Shown here piece after piece: positions 52,251 through 60,045 of a DNA stretch of 64,000 bases (its first letter is position 1; each line of letters starts with the position of its first letter). The translations under genes were made by a program, and so were the position numbers. The stretch covers positions 1,736,001 through 1,800,000 of the forward strand of contig NZ_CP085193.1 in the NCBI RefSeq assembly GCF_024298965.1. Reading direction: 5' to 3'. This DNA is from Streptomyces rapamycinicus NRRL 5491 (lineage in GTDB: Bacteria; Actinomycetota; Actinomycetes; Streptomycetales; Streptomycetaceae). The notes under the pieces are model-generated. The model searched no databases, was not told where the DNA came from, and saw only the letters and a list, made by a program, of their open reading frames with translations.

Positions 52251-53444
52251 TCAGGCGGTGTGCAGCCGCAGGCCGTACACCGAGAGGATCTCGTTGACCG
52301 GCTGGTACCAGGTCTCGCCGCCGCTGGAGCAGTTGCCCCAACCGCCCGAGGTCACACCCTGGGCCTGGTCGCCGCTGATGAACGAGCCGCCGGAGTCGCC
52401 GCCCTCGGCGCACACACTGGTCTTGGTCATCTGGTACACCGCGCCCTGGCTGTAGTTCACCGTCTCGTTCTTGGCCAGGACCGTGCCGCAGTGCCAGTGG
52501 GTGGTGGAGCCGGACCGGCAGATGGAGGCGCCGACCGGGGCCTCGGCGGAGCCGCGGACCAGCTGGTCGGGAACGGTGCCCCAGCCGAGCACCACCGGCA
52601 CGGTCCACCAGCCGCTGCCGACGCTGACGTAGGCGTAGTCGTTGCCGGGGAAGGAGGAGCCCTGGAAGTTGCCGATGTACGAGCCGTCCCAGCCGCTGAC
52701 GGAGCCCCCCGCCTGGCCGCAGTGCCCGGCCGTGACGAAGCCGCCCTGGACCGAGAAGCCTATGGAACAGCGGACGTTGCCGGTGTAGTACGGGTCGCCG
52801 CCGACCGTGCCCGCGGCGAAGGTCGTCGGCGCCTGGGCCGGGGCCTTCTCGACGGTGACCGGGACGGCGGCCGAGCGCTTCGCCTCGCGGAGGAACGCGC
52901 GCACGGCGGCGTCGCCTTCGCTGCCCTGCCGGACCCGGACCACGACGGCGCCCGCGCGGGGGTCGGTGCTCCAGCTGCTCACCCCGGCCGGGGCGGACTG
53001 CTTCCGGGCCTTCTCATCGAGGCGCGTCTTGGCCGCGTCGAGCGCGTCGGCGCTGTGCTCGACGATCCGGGTGGTGGCGCCCGTGGCCCGTACCGACGCG
53101 GCCCGCTCGGCGCTGGTGACGCCGACGACCAGCTTCCCGCTGCCCGTGTCGAACCACGAGCCGCCGTAGGAGGCGCCCGCGGCGCGCTTGGCCTTGGGCT
53201 CCAGCCGCATGGCGGCGGCCTCCTGGCCCAGCCGTTCCCGCGCCTGGTCCGCGGTCAGGCCGAGGTCCCGGCCGAGCGCGCGGACGAGGGTGGCGGATGG
53301 CGCCGGCGCGGCGGCGGGCTTCGCCGCGGGGGCGTCGGCCCCGGATGCCGCGGCGGCGGTCGAGAAGGCCCCGCCGGCGCCCGAGAGGGCGCCGAGGACG
53401 AGGAGTGCGGACAGTCCGGCACGGACAACGGGCTTCCGTCTCAT
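52251..53444 (-). CDS. Streptogrisin-type secreted serine protease (S1, alpha-lytic class)
   Basis: Preproprotease of 397 aa. The signal peptide is about 1-33; an alpha-lytic-type pro-domain covers about 45-200 (LVRALGRDLGLTADQARERL, then SYGGSWFDTGSGKLVVGVTS, the folding chaperone segment). The mature chymotrypsin-like domain starts near 205. Catalytic triad: His in FVTAGHCG, Asp in GNDYAYV, Ser in EGGDSGGSF. Six cysteines form the usual three disulfides. There is no C-terminal chitin-binding domain, unlike streptogrisin C. A LacI-type palindrome lies 25 bp upstream of the start. Confidence 0.95.
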   Translation of the reverse strand: MRRKPVVRAGLSALLVLGALSGAGGAFSTAAAASGADAPAAKPAAAPAPSATLVRALGRDLGLTADQARERLGQEAAAMRLEPKAKRAAGASYGGSWFDTGSGKLVVGVTSAERAASVRATGATTRIVEHSADALDAAKTRLDEKARKQSAPAGVSSWSTDPRAGAVVVRVRQGSEGDAAVRAFLREAKRSAAVPVTVEKAPAQAPTTFAAGTVGGDPYYTGNVRCSIGFSVQGGFVTAGHCGQAGGSVSGWDGSYIGNFQGSSFPGNDYAYVSVGSGWWTVPVVLGWGTVPDQLVRGSAEAPVGASICRSGSTTHWHCGTVLAKNETVNYSQGAVYQMTKTSVCAEGGDSGGSFISGDQAQGVTSGGWGNCSSGGETWYQPVNEILSVYGLRLHTA

Positions 53445-53468
53445 GGAAGTTCCCCTTCTGCTCAGCAG

Positions 53469-53484
53469 GTGAGAGCGCTTTCAC
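53469..53484. promoter_or_regulatory. LacI-family-like operator upstream of the protease
   Basis: GTGAGAGCGCTTTCAC is a 16-bp palindrome (7 of 8 pairs) with the central AGCGCT shared by LacI-family sites such as the CebR box. It lies in the 5' untranslated or promoter region. The cognate regulator is not in this window. Confidence 0.5.
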
Positions 53485-53586
53485 GTGTCGATCGCGCAGA
53501 GCCTAGCGAGCCACCGGGGAAAGTCCAGACCAAAGCCATGATCGGTCACGGTCGGGCAGGAGGTCGGGCAGGATGCCGCCGCGGAA

Positions 53587-54297
53587 TCAAGGGGCCTCGT
53601 CCGGATTCCAGTTGAGCAGCCGCACCTGGGCGACCGTGCGGACATGGCGGCGCATGGCCGCGGCGGCGGCCTTGGGACGGCGCTCGGCGATGGCGTCCAG
53701 GATGTGCTGGTGCTGGGCGAGCGAGCGCCTGGGGCGGTCGGGCTGGCGCAGCGACTCCTCGCGGCTCTCGGCGATCTGGTCGGCGATCGAGCGCATGAAC
53801 TCGGCGAGCAGCGGGCTGTGCGCGGCGGCGGTGACGGCCGCGTGGAAGCGGCGGTCACCCTCGACGCCGTGGCGGTCGGACTCGATCTCGTCCTCCATCC
53901 AGTGCAGGGCCTGCTGGAGGGCGAAGAGATCGTCGTCGGTGCGGCGCTCGGCGGCGAGTTCGGCCAGTTTGGTCTCCAACGCCTCGCGGGCGTCGAGCAC
54001 ATCGGGCAGCCGGCGGCGGCGCTCCACCAGCCGCTCGACGGGCTCGGTGTCGAGGCTGTCGCGCAACAGGCACATCCCGCCGCCCTGGCGCACCTCGACG
54101 AGCCCCTGTACCTCGAGGACGACGATGGCCTGTTTGACGGAGGCGCGGCTGATGCCGAGGCGCTGGGCCAGCTCGCGCTCGGTGGGCAGCCGGTCGCCCG
54201 CCTTCAGCCCGCCCTCCTCGACGTAGGCGCGCAGCCTCTCCAGCACCTGCTCGTACAGGCGCTGACGGTTCATCGGGCGCAGCGCGTCCTCGACCAT
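53587..54297 (-). CDS. GntR-family (FadR subfamily) transcriptional regulator
   Basis: Regulator of 236 aa. The winged helix is QVLERLRAYVEEGGLKAGDR, LPTERELAQRLGISRASVKQ. The FCD all-helical effector domain (about 85-225) has D-x3-R (LDAREALETKLAEL) and two histidines (RRFHAAVTAAAHS, AQHQHILDAI) that usually bind metal and a carboxylate. ATG 54297 was chosen for GGGGGGAG about 7 bp upstream. Divergent from a dicarboxylate carrier, which it probably represses until a dicarboxylate binds. Confidence 0.93.
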   Translation of the reverse strand: MVEDALRPMNRQRLYEQVLERLRAYVEEGGLKAGDRLPTERELAQRLGISRASVKQAIVVLEVQGLVEVRQGGGMCLLRDSLDTEPVERLVERRRRLPDVLDAREALETKLAELAAERRTDDDLFALQQALHWMEDEIESDRHGVEGDRRFHAAVTAAAHSPLLAEFMRSIADQIAESREESLRQPDRPRRSLAQHQHILDAIAERRPKAAAAAMRRHVRTVAQVRLLNWNPDEAP

Positions 54298-54399
54298 ACG
54301 GGCTCCCCCCATCGCGGTTTGTGATGGCCCCGATTCGCAGCGTAGCACCGGGTGGCCGGACGGTGTGGTGGTTGTGCGGTCCGGTGGAGCATTGGTCAA

Positions 54400-54412
54400 T
54401 TGGCTGAGCCAA
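54400..54412. promoter_or_regulatory. Candidate GntR operator
   Basis: TTGGCTGAGCCAA is a perfect palindrome (5-bp arms, 3-bp spacer) between the divergent regulator and carrier, preceded by the related half-site ATTGGTCAAT (54391-54400). Confidence 0.6.
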
Positions 54413-54529
54413 TCTGCCACCGATGTCTTGACGGCCGAACCGCCCGGCCCTCAACGTGAGTCAGCCAGCAGGCCACTTGGCCCGACCGTCCCCGGTCCGC
54501 CGACCGGGTCCCCGTGACGGGAGCGCTCG

Positions 54530-55804
54530 ATGTCCGACGAATTGATCTCGATACTCGTGCTGGTGGTGGTCTTCGTCATCGCCACCACCCGGTCGATCAA
54601 CATGGGCGCCCTGTCCTTCGCCGCCGCCTTCGGCGTGGGCGAGCTGGTCGCCGACTTCAGCGCGGACCACATCTTCGCCGGGTTCCCGGGCGATCTGTTC
54701 GTGGTGCTGGTGGGGGTGACGTATCTGTTCGCCCTCGCCCGGGCCAACGGCACCACGGACTGGCTGGTGCACGCCTCGATCCGGCTGGTGGGCGGGCGGG
54801 TCGCACTGATCCCGTGGGTGATGTTCGCGATCAGCGGGGCGCTGACCGCGATCGGGGCGGTGAGCCCGGCGGCGGTGGCGATCGTCGCCCCGCTCGCGCT
54901 CTCCTTCGCCGCGCGGTACCAGATCAGCCCGCTGCTGATGGGTGCCATGGTGGTGCACGGCTCCCAGGGCGGTGGCTTCTCCCCCATCAGCATCTACGGA
55001 TCGATCGTCAACGGCATCGTGGACCGGGAGAAGCTCCCCGGCAACGAGATCACGCTGTTCCTCGCGAGCCTGGTGGTCAACCTGATCATCGCCGCCGTCG
55101 TCTTCGTCGTCTGCGGCGGGCTGAAGCTCCCCAGGACCGCCGTCGCCGCCGCTGGGGAGGAGCGGGAAGCCGGGGCGGAGGAGGCACCGGCCGACGCGGA
55201 GGGCCGTCTCACCCCCGCCCGTATCGCCACCCTGGCCGCGCTGGTGGCGCTGGTGGTCGCGGTGCTCGCCTTCGACCTGGACGCCGGGCTCACCTCGATC
55301 AGCCTCGCCGTGGCCCTGAGCGTCTTCTGGCCGGACCACGGCAAGAAGGCGGTGAACGAGGTCACCTGGCCCACCGTGCTGCTGATCTGCGGTGTGCTCA
55401 CCTATGTCGGGGTGCTGGACGAGATGGGCACCATCGACTACGCGGGCAAGGCGGTCAGCGACATCGGGATTCCGCTGCTCGCCGCCCTGCTGCTCTGCTA
55501 CATCGGCGCGATCGTCTCCGCCTTCGCCTCCTCGGTGGGCATCATGGGCGCGCTGATCCCGCTCGCCGTTCCCTTCCTCGCCCAGGGCGACATCGGCGCG
55601 GTGGGCATGATCGCGGCCCTCGCGGTGTCGGCGACCGTCGTCGACGTCAGCCCCTTCTCGACCAACGGGGCGCTGGTGCTGGCCAACGCGCCGGACGTGG
55701 ACCGGGACCGGTTCTTCCGGCAGCTGATGATCTACGGCGGGATCATGGTGGTGGCGGTGCCGCCGGTCGTCTGGCTGGCGATGGTGGTCCCCGGCCTGGG
55801 CTGA
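54530..55804 (+). CDS. MatC-like dicarboxylate carrier (SLC13/IT superfamily)
   Basis: Membrane transporter of 424 aa with 10 to 12 hydrophobic segments. The N-terminal half matches the MatC_N dicarboxylate carrier pattern (NMGALSFAAAFGVGELVADF, FPGDLFVVLVGVTYLFALA). Re-entrant Ser-rich loops occur in each half (AVSPAAVAIVAP, VVDVSPFSTNGALVLANAP). A charged cytoplasmic loop (about 205-235, Glu/Ala-rich) splits the halves. Malonate, malate or a related diacid is the likely substrate. Regulated by the divergent GntR protein (inference). Confidence 0.9.
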   Translation: MSDELISILVLVVVFVIATTRSINMGALSFAAAFGVGELVADFSADHIFAGFPGDLFVVLVGVTYLFALARANGTTDWLVHASIRLVGGRVALIPWVMFAISGALTAIGAVSPAAVAIVAPLALSFAARYQISPLLMGAMVVHGSQGGGFSPISIYGSIVNGIVDREKLPGNEITLFLASLVVNLIIAAVVFVVCGGLKLPRTAVAAAGEEREAGAEEAPADAEGRLTPARIATLAALVALVVAVLAFDLDAGLTSISLAVALSVFWPDHGKKAVNEVTWPTVLLICGVLTYVGVLDEMGTIDYAGKAVSDIGIPLLAALLLCYIGAIVSAFASSVGIMGALIPLAVPFLAQGDIGAVGMIAALAVSATVVDVSPFSTNGALVLANAPDVDRDRFFRQLMIYGGIMVVAVPPVVWLAMVVPGLG

Positions 55805-55843
55805 GAGCCTGTGTCATATCCCCGGCCGGGCGGCAAGGCGAGT

Positions 55844-58330
55844 TCAGCCCGGTGGCAGCGGAACCCAGTGGGATTCGCCCGGGGCCACGGTCAGCGAACG
55901 GTCGGCGAGCCGTACCTCGATCGGGCACTCCTCCGAGTCCGGCACGCTGATCCACAGCCGCCCGGCCCGCACCCGCAGGGCGACGCCCCAGTGGCCGCGA
56001 TAGCGCATCGAGAACCGGTACTCCGACAACCCTGGCAGCCCGGCCGGCTCGGGCAGCGGCACCGGGTCCAGCCACAGGGCGTCCTCGCGGGTCTCGAGAC
56101 CGGTCAGCCCGCGCTGCACCAGATCGAGGGTGCCGCCCATGGCGCCGAGGTGGATGCCCTCGCCGGTGGTGCCGCCCTGGACGTCCGCCACATCGCCGAG
56201 CAGCGCCTCCTGGCAGTGCCGCCACGCCTCGGTCCGGCGCGCCCGCGCCAGCACCCAGCCGTGCACCAGCTCGCTGAGGGTCGAGCCGTGGCTGGTCCGG
56301 GAGAGGTAGTACTCCACGGTGGCCCGCCAGATGTCGTCGTCCAGGGCGTAGCCGAGCCGCCGGAAGAGGCCGGACAGTTCGGCGGGGCCGAAGAGATAGC
56401 CGAGCATCAGCGCGTCGGCCTGCTTGGAGACCTGGTAGCGGTTGACGGAGTCGCCCTCGGACTCCAGGATCCGGTCCATCCGGCGGATGTCGCCGTAGCG
56501 GGCGCGGTAGCCGTCCCAGTCCAGCTCGGCCAGCTCCCCGTAGCCGTCGAACTGGCTGATGACGCCCTGGTGGAAGGGGACCAGCAGCCGCCGTGAGACG
56601 TCCTCCCAGCGCTCCGGCTCCGCGCGGTCCAGGCCCACCCGCTCGAACAGTTCGCGGCGGCGCGGCTCGGGCAGGGTGCGGGCGAGCTCCAGGGCCCGGT
56701 CGAGCACCCAGGCGGCGGTGACGTTGGTGTACGCGTTGTCGTCGATCCCGGGGCGGCCGGCGCCGGGGTAGCCGTCGTGGTACTCGTCGGGCCCGACCAC
56801 CCCGCGGATGCGGTACCGACCCCGCTCCGGATCGGACACGGCGGTGTCCGCCCAGAAGCGGGCGATCTGCAGCAGCATCTCCGCGCCCTTGGTGTGCAGG
56901 AACTCGGTGTCGCCGCTGGCCTGGCAGTACTGCCACACGTTGTACGCCACCGCCGAGCCCACATGGTGCTGCAGCCGGGAGTTGTCCGGCAGCCAGCGGC
57001 CGGAGCGCGGGTTCAGATGCAGGGTCTGGGTCTCCTCGCGCCCGTCGCTGCCGCTCTGCCAGGGGTACATCGCCCCGACGCGCCCGGCGTCCGCGGCGGC
57101 GCGGCACGCCTGGGGCAGCCGCCGGTGGCGGTAGTGCAGCAGGGCCCGGGACACCTCGGGGAAGTGGAGGTTCAGATACGGCAGCACGAACAGCTCGTCC
57201 CAGAAGACATGGCCGCGGTATGCCTCGCCGTGCAGGCCCCGGGCGGGGACGCCCACGTCCAGCTCCGCGGTGTGCGGGGAGAGCGTCTGGAGGATGTGGA
57301 ACAGGTGCAGCCGCAGGATGCGGCCCGGCTCGCCGGAGACCTCCAACGCCGCCTCGCGCCACAGGTGTTCCCATGCGGTGCGGTGGGAGGCGAGCAGTTT
57401 CCCGAACTCCGGCGCCCGGGCCACCCCGTCCAGGGCGGCCTGGGCCGGATCGCTGACCGCGGGGTCCTTGGAGGTGTACAGCGCCACGGTCTTCTCGACG
57501 GTGACGGGGGTGTCCGGCGCGAGCGGCACGCCCAGGGTGCGCATCGCCGCGCCGTGGGTGAGCCGCTGCCCGGTGCCGGTGGGCGTCCCGCCGCGCACGG
57601 CGAGGGTGCGCGCGGCCATGGCCACCCGCACCTCGGAGCTGGTGGTGCGGCAGCTCAGCCATACGGTGTCGGGGCCCGCGGCGCCGGTGCGGTGGTCGAC
57701 GAGGTGGCGGCCGGCCAGCGCGTCGTAGCGGGCCACGCCGGTGTTGGCCACGGCACCGTCGAGCCCCGACTCCAGCTCGACGGTGCCGGACCAGCCCTCG
57801 GCCCGGAAGGTGGTGCGCAGGGCCGCCAGATGCGGATCCCCCATGTGGACGAGGCGCTGCTGCTCGACGTGGAGCACCCGGCCGCGGCCGCAGGTGAACC
57901 GCAGCCGCCGCATGAGGGTGCCGTGCCGGAGGTCGAGGGTCTGCCGGTAGCCGGTGAGCTCGTCCCCGTCGGGGGTGAGCCAGCCGCCGGGGCCCGCGGA
58001 CCGGTCCGGGTCGCGGACGCGGTAGCGCAGCGGCAGCCAGTTCGGCAGGTTGACCATGTCCTCGTTCTCGACCTGGCGTCCGCCGGCCACCGAGGTCAGC
58101 CGGTTGTAGCAGCCCGCCACATAGGTGCCGGGGTAGTGGGCGTCATCGGCGGCGGTCTCGGGGGCCGCGCCCCGAGTGGCGGCATAGCCGTTGCCGAGCG
58201 TGCACAGCGACTCCCGCAACCGCTCCTGGCCGGGCTCGTAGCCCTCGTACTCCCACACCCAGTCCGACACGGCCGACCACCGGCTCTCCTCCTCGACACC
58301 CCCATTGTGGTCCGGGCCGGAGGACTTCAC
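55844..58330 (-). CDS. GH65 family glycoside phosphorylase/hydrolase
   Basis: Cytoplasmic enzyme of 828 aa, no signal peptide. An N-terminal beta-sandwich (about 30-290: LCTLGNGYAATRGAAPE, VENEDMVNLPNWLPL) is followed by an (alpha/alpha)6 barrel (about 330-700) with the general acid Glu in GVVGPDEYHDGYPGAGRPGI and phosphate/substrate segments GHVFWDELFVLPYL, SKQADALML and HGSTLSELVHGW. A small C-terminal sandwich ends it. The family includes maltose, trehalose and kojibiose phosphorylases; the substrate cannot be fixed here and no beta-phosphoglucomutase gene is adjacent. GTG 58330 is used; an in-frame GTG at 58297 is possible. Confidence 0.9.
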   Translation of the reverse strand: MKSSGPDHNGGVEEESRWSAVSDWVWEYEGYEPGQERLRESLCTLGNGYAATRGAAPETAADDAHYPGTYVAGCYNRLTSVAGGRQVENEDMVNLPNWLPLRYRVRDPDRSAGPGGWLTPDGDELTGYRQTLDLRHGTLMRRLRFTCGRGRVLHVEQQRLVHMGDPHLAALRTTFRAEGWSGTVELESGLDGAVANTGVARYDALAGRHLVDHRTGAAGPDTVWLSCRTTSSEVRVAMAARTLAVRGGTPTGTGQRLTHGAAMRTLGVPLAPDTPVTVEKTVALYTSKDPAVSDPAQAALDGVARAPEFGKLLASHRTAWEHLWREAALEVSGEPGRILRLHLFHILQTLSPHTAELDVGVPARGLHGEAYRGHVFWDELFVLPYLNLHFPEVSRALLHYRHRRLPQACRAAADAGRVGAMYPWQSGSDGREETQTLHLNPRSGRWLPDNSRLQHHVGSAVAYNVWQYCQASGDTEFLHTKGAEMLLQIARFWADTAVSDPERGRYRIRGVVGPDEYHDGYPGAGRPGIDDNAYTNVTAAWVLDRALELARTLPEPRRRELFERVGLDRAEPERWEDVSRRLLVPFHQGVISQFDGYGELAELDWDGYRARYGDIRRMDRILESEGDSVNRYQVSKQADALMLGYLFGPAELSGLFRRLGYALDDDIWRATVEYYLSRTSHGSTLSELVHGWVLARARRTEAWRHCQEALLGDVADVQGGTTGEGIHLGAMGGTLDLVQRGLTGLETREDALWLDPVPLPEPAGLPGLSEYRFSMRYRGHWGVALRVRAGRLWISVPDSEECPIEVRLADRSLTVAPGESHWVPLPPG

Positions 58331-58361
58331 CGGCTGCGCCGCGCCCCCGCGCGGCGCGCGC

Positions 58362-58817
58362 TCAGCAGTTCGTGTAGTCGACCCGGCTGTTGTTGTACGA
58401 GCAGGTGTCGACCGTGGAGCCGCCGGTCTTGCGGAGGGTGGCCTTGTCGCGGTCGTTGTTCCAGACGTACGCCCGGCGGTCCTGGTACTTGGTGGCCGAG
58501 GTGTCGGAGCCGGAGCCGGTCCGGACGGTCACCGTCTTGCCCGCGCCGAGGGTGTAGCCGGGGAAGGTGTACTTGTGGTTGCTCGCGTCGACGAGCACCC
58601 AGCCCTTGAGGCTGACCCCGCGCGAGGTGGAGTTCTTGATCTGGACGTACTCGCCGTTGAGGCTGGAGTTGCTCCGGTTGTCCGTGCCGGGCGAGTCGTA
58701 GTAGATCTTGGAAAGGTGTACGGAGCCCGCGGCCCCGGCGGGTGTGGCCGGGTACAGCAGGGCGAGCGCGCAGCCGGCGGCGAGCGCCGCGCCGATGCGG
58801 ACGGTGTGTGCGGACAT
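58362..58817 (-). CDS. Secreted lamin-tail-domain protein
   Basis: Exported protein of 151 aa: signal peptide about 1-29 (VRIGAALAAGCALALLYPA, AGA), then a lamin-tail (LTD) Ig-like domain: VHLSKIYYDSPGTDNRSN, NGEYVQIKNSTSRGVSLKGW, LGAGKTVTVRTG, DKATLRKTGG. Bacterial LTDs are adhesion or scaffold modules often attached to nucleases; here the domain stands alone. Two Cys near the end (DTCSYNNS, YTNC) may pair. It lies 31 bp upstream of the GH65 gene on the same strand. Confidence 0.9.
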   Translation of the reverse strand: MSAHTVRIGAALAAGCALALLYPATPAGAAGSVHLSKIYYDSPGTDNRSNSSLNGEYVQIKNSTSRGVSLKGWVLVDASNHKYTFPGYTLGAGKTVTVRTGSGSDTSATKYQDRRAYVWNNDRDKATLRKTGGSTVDTCSYNNSRVDYTNC

Positions 58818-58829
58818 GAGTCCCCCCTT

Positions 58830-58868
58830 GCGTTGGTGCGTGGTGAAGCAGCGTTGGTGCGTGAAGCA
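58830..58868. repeat. Tandem repeat upstream of the lamin-tail gene
   Basis: Two copies of GCGTTGGTGCGTG...GAAGCA (58830-58850 and 58851-58868; the first has 3 extra bases) directly upstream of the gene's ribosome-binding region. Confidence 0.75.
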
Positions 58869-58880
58869 GCGGTAACGCAG

Positions 58881-58955
58881 GACGGACGGGCGGCCGCGTC
58901 CGAAGATGGTTTGGAGTCAGCGAGCTGACTCCTTCGGTGCGGCCGTCCGTCCGTC
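58881..58955. terminator. Long three-segment hairpin
   Basis: Outer arms 58881-58897 and 58939-58955 pair at 16 of 17 positions. Middle CCGAAG (58900-58905) pairs with 58932-58937. Inner GGAGTCAG (58913-58920) pairs with CTGACTCC (58925-58932), competing at one base. It could terminate the leftward SDR transcript 136 bp upstream or be a structured leader of the lamin-tail gene. Confidence 0.5.
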
Positions 58956-59066
58956 TTCCCCCCACCTGTGTGGAGGACCAGAGTGGACCATGGCCGGAAC
59001 GCGGCGGCAGGGCTGCGCGGCCCTTGCTCCAGGGCCGTACGGCCCTAGCGCGGACCCGGTTCCCCG

Positions 59067-59080
59067 CCCCCGGCCGGGGG
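59067..59080. terminator. Hairpin just after the SDR gene
   Basis: CCCCCGGCCGGGGG is a perfect palindrome 11 bp past the SDR stop (minus strand). A second palindrome, AGGGCCGTACGGCCCT, lies at 59031-59046. Confidence 0.5.
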
Positions 59081-59090
59081 TGTGGCGGGG

Positions 59091-59834
59091 TCAGCGGCCG
59101 TACTGCGCCCCGCCGTTGATGTGCAGCACCTGGCCGGTGACGTACGCGGCCTCGGGGGAGGCCAGATAGCGGATGGCGGCCGCGATCTCGGTGGGCGTCC
59201 CGGGCTGGCCGGTGAGCGTCTGCCCGATCTGCTGGGCGATGAACTCGGGGGTGCCGCGCTCGCCGAAGAACTCGGTGTCCTCGACATAGCCGGGCGCCAC
59301 CGCGTTGGCGGTGACACCCTCCGGGCCGAGCCGCCTGGCCAGCTCGAAGGTGTAGGTGTGCAGCGCGGCCTTGGTGCCGCCGTACGATCCGGGGCCGCGC
59401 AGCGACGCGACCGAGGACAGGTGGACGATACGGCCGCCGGGCCGGGTGAGGTGGGGCAGCAGCGCCTCGGTGAGCAGCACGGCGGTCAGCACGTTGGCCT
59501 CGAAGTTCCGCTGGTACTGACCGGCGATGCCTTCGAGGGAGCCGTCGTTGGCGGGCGCGACATTGCCGCCGGCGTTGGTGACGACGACGTCAACCCCACC
59601 GTCCGCGGTGATGAACTCGGCGGCGCGCCGGGTCTGCTCCGGGTCGCTGAGGTCCGCGCTGGTCCAGGTGACCAGGTCGGCGCCGTGGGCGGCGTTGAGC
59701 TTGTCCGCCGCGGCGCGCAGCACCTCGGCGCGGCGCCCGAGGATGACCACCCGGTCGCCTTCGGCGGCGAAGGTCTCCGCGGTCGCCAGTCCTATGCCGG
59801 TACCGCCGCCCGACACCACGATCCGTCGCCCCAT
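59091..59834 (-). CDS. SDR-family oxidoreductase (FabG-like)
   Basis: Short-chain dehydrogenase/reductase of 247 aa. The cofactor motif is VVSGGGTGIGLA (TGxxxGIG type); VVVTNAGGNV matches NNAG; the catalytic Ser, Tyr and Lys lie in IVHLSSVASLRGPGSYGGTKAAL. AVAPGYVEDTEFF and TGQVLHINGG are typical classical-SDR ends. ATG 59834 has GAGGAGG 7 bp upstream. Divergent from the PA14-GH2 gene. Substrate unknown. Confidence 0.93.
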   Translation of the reverse strand: MGRRIVVSGGGTGIGLATAETFAAEGDRVVILGRRAEVLRAAADKLNAAHGADLVTWTSADLSDPEQTRRAAEFITADGGVDVVVTNAGGNVAPANDGSLEGIAGQYQRNFEANVLTAVLLTEALLPHLTRPGGRIVHLSSVASLRGPGSYGGTKAALHTYTFELARRLGPEGVTANAVAPGYVEDTEFFGERGTPEFIAQQIGQTLTGQPGTPTEIAAAIRYLASPEAAYVTGQVLHINGGAQYGR

Positions 59835-59958
59835 TACGGGCCTCCTCAGTGCAGCTTGTTGAATATCGGTCACATCTATGAACAAGCACGCTAGGAAGAA
59901 AGCGCATTCCCGTCAAGGCTCAGCACCCAACACCCGGGCTGTTGCCTTGCGTTCACTA

Positions 59959-59987
59959 TTGACAGGTTCTGTTGGAGATGGCGCAAT
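59959..59987 (+). promoter_or_regulatory. Possible promoter of the GH2 gene
   Basis: A consensus TTGACA (59959-59964) and a weak CGCAAT -10 (59982-59987) with 17-bp spacing lie about 60 bp upstream of the GH2 start. Confidence 0.35.
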
Positions 59988-60045
59988 GGCGGCGCCCCAC
60001 TTGTCCCAGCAGCAGCCACAAAGGCTGCTCCAGCAAGGAGGACAT

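Noticed and set aside
59878..60045. Extended N-terminus of the PA14-GH2 protein
   Set aside because: The signal peptide and AAGGAGG point to GTG 60046; the upstream frame covers the likely promoter.
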